From Planctomycetota bacterium (GTDB lineage Bacteria; Planctomycetota; UBA1135; UBA2386), in contig JANQJF010000087.1 in assembly GCA_028281765.1 (NCBI GenBank), forward strand, positions 1 through 64,000: a stretch of DNA of 64,000 bases, in the 5' to 3' direction. How positions within the stretch are numbered: the stretch's first letter is position 1; the number at the start of each line of letters is the position of its first letter. The notes beneath the pieces are model-generated. The model was not told where the DNA came from, made no database searches, and saw only the letters and a list, made by a program, of their open reading frames with translations. Positions 63,258-64,000 of this stretch are shown here, in pieces. The translations under genes and the position numbers were made by a program.

Positions 63258-64000
63258 ATGAGATCCCTCGCCCTGTCCGGACTCGTGCTGCTCGCCGTCG
63301 CGTGCAGCTCACCGCGCCTCGCGGTCCCCGAGATCGCGAGCATCTACGCCGAGGCCGCGCTCGACGAGATCCGCAACCCGGTGATCGTCATCCACGGCAT
63401 CCTCGGAGCGCGTCTCCAGCAGAAGGGCACTGGCAAGGTCGTGTGGGGTGCGTTCACGTCGGATGGTGTCGACCCCGCGACTGCCGAAGGCGCGCACGCG
63501 GTCGCCGTCCCGATCGACGACGTGCCCGCGTCGGCGACGTCCTACGACCCGGAGATGGCGGAGGTCTATCCGACCGGTCCGCTCGGCAAGCTCGAGCTCA
63601 GCATTCTCTATCAGGTGCTGCAGGTCGACGTGTACGCGCAGATCATCCGCACGCTCGGTGCGGGTGGCTACACGGACGAAATCGTCAGCGGCTACGACGG
63701 TCCCGAGTACGCCGACGATCACTTCACGTGCTTCACGTTCTTCTACGACTGGCGCCGCGACAACGTCGAGAACGCGATCCGTCTCGGTGCGTTCATCCGC
63801 AGCAAGCGCACGGAGATCCAGGAGAAGGCGACGCAGAAGATCGCGCGATTGCGCAGCGAAGATCACGGTGAGGAGGCGGATCGCCTACAGAAGTGGCTCG
63901 ACGACGGATTCCGCTTCGACATCGTCGCGCACTCGATGGGCGGCTTGGTCGCGCGCTACTTCCTGCGCTACGGGACCGCCGACCTCCCCGAGAGCGGCGT
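63258..64000 (+). CDS. LCAT/lipase-like alpha/beta hydrolase (3' end outside window)
   Basis: The frame is open from ATG 63258 to the window end, giving 247 residues. The start MRSLALSGLVLLAVACSS is a lipoprotein-type signal. PVIVIHGILGARLQQKG (oxyanion region), FFYDWRRDN and the nucleophile elbow AHSMGGLVARYF (Ser226) are those of lecithin:cholesterol acyltransferase-like lipases. The remaining catalytic residues lie beyond the window. It probably cleaves or transfers an acyl chain at the cell surface. Confidence 0.88.
   Translation, partial: MRSLALSGLVLLAVACSSPRLAVPEIASIYAEAALDEIRNPVIVIHGILGARLQQKGTGKVVWGAFTSDGVDPATAEGAHAVAVPIDDVPASATSYDPEMAEVYPTGPLGKLELSILYQVLQVDVYAQIIRTLGAGGYTDEIVSGYDGPEYADDHFTCFTFFYDWRRDNVENAIRLGAFIRSKRTEIQEKATQKIARLRSEDHGEEADRLQKWLDDGFRFDIVAHSMGGLVARYFLRYGTADLPESG

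Noticed and set aside
1..64000. CRISPR arrays, tRNA or rRNA genes
   Set aside because: No regularly spaced repeat, cloverleaf with the T-loop signature outside genes, or rRNA core sequence was found by reading; a dedicated search would be decisive.

Overview
The window is a high-GC (roughly two thirds G+C by eye), densely coded bacterial chromosome segment. Its content points to a planctomycete-like organism: a Hanks-type serine/threonine kinase fused to WD40 repeats, secreted VCBS, LamG and beta-helix proteins with a lineage-style C-terminal module, a gluzincin-like TPR protein and many short Ala-Gln signal peptides. No rRNA gene is present and no species can be named. Housekeeping anchors are topA, trpS and mnmC. 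The first and last genes run off the window.

Layout. Bases 1-10201 hold a partial Ig-like repeat protein, then two related S9 peptidases (one on each strand) flanking a secreted beta-helix protein. Bases 10202-12139 are a small accessory patch: an integrase C-terminal fragment, a DUF2971 N-terminal fragment, an intact TIR-domain protein and a truncated cyclase gene lying just downstream of topA. Bases 12196-17477 hold topA and a TPR/metalloprotease-like protein. Bases 17618-22224 hold a DNA methyltransferase translationally coupled to a WD40 kinase. Bases 22257-25084 hold two tandem secreted paralogues. Bases 25209-26703 are an ArsR-SRPBCC-DUF4287/DUF5655 operon with a clear operator. Bases 26747-29213 are a three-gene membrane operon with 4-base overlaps (fatty-acid-hydroxylase family, an unknown protein, HTTM-DCC fusion).

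Bases 29633-37946 hold a degenerate small gene, secreted proteins, a secreted helix-hairpin-helix protein with a lysine-rich tail, an SRPBCC-like protein, a lipoprotein and a response regulator/histidine kinase pair. trpS follows, then an outer-membrane protein, a PI-PLC-like enzyme overlapping mnmC, a degenerate small ORF with an in-frame TAG, and three secreted LamG-type proteins surrounding a lysine-rich orphan protein. Bases 50808-56162 form a coherent signalling unit: a histidine kinase, its response regulator and a HEAT-repeat protein, with the same TTGAC-N6-TTGAC direct repeat in front of the kinase and in front of the HEAT gene. The window closes with a BTRD1/beta-lactamase-fold protein, a lipoprotein, a second serine hydrolase, a GH63-like glycosidase and a partial LCAT-like lipase.

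The strongest leads are the TIR gene with an unrecognised C-terminal domain in a fragmentary defence-type patch, the inferred response-regulator regulon, a C-terminal module shared by otherwise unrelated secreted proteins, and the histidine kinase that appears to lack a normal start codon.
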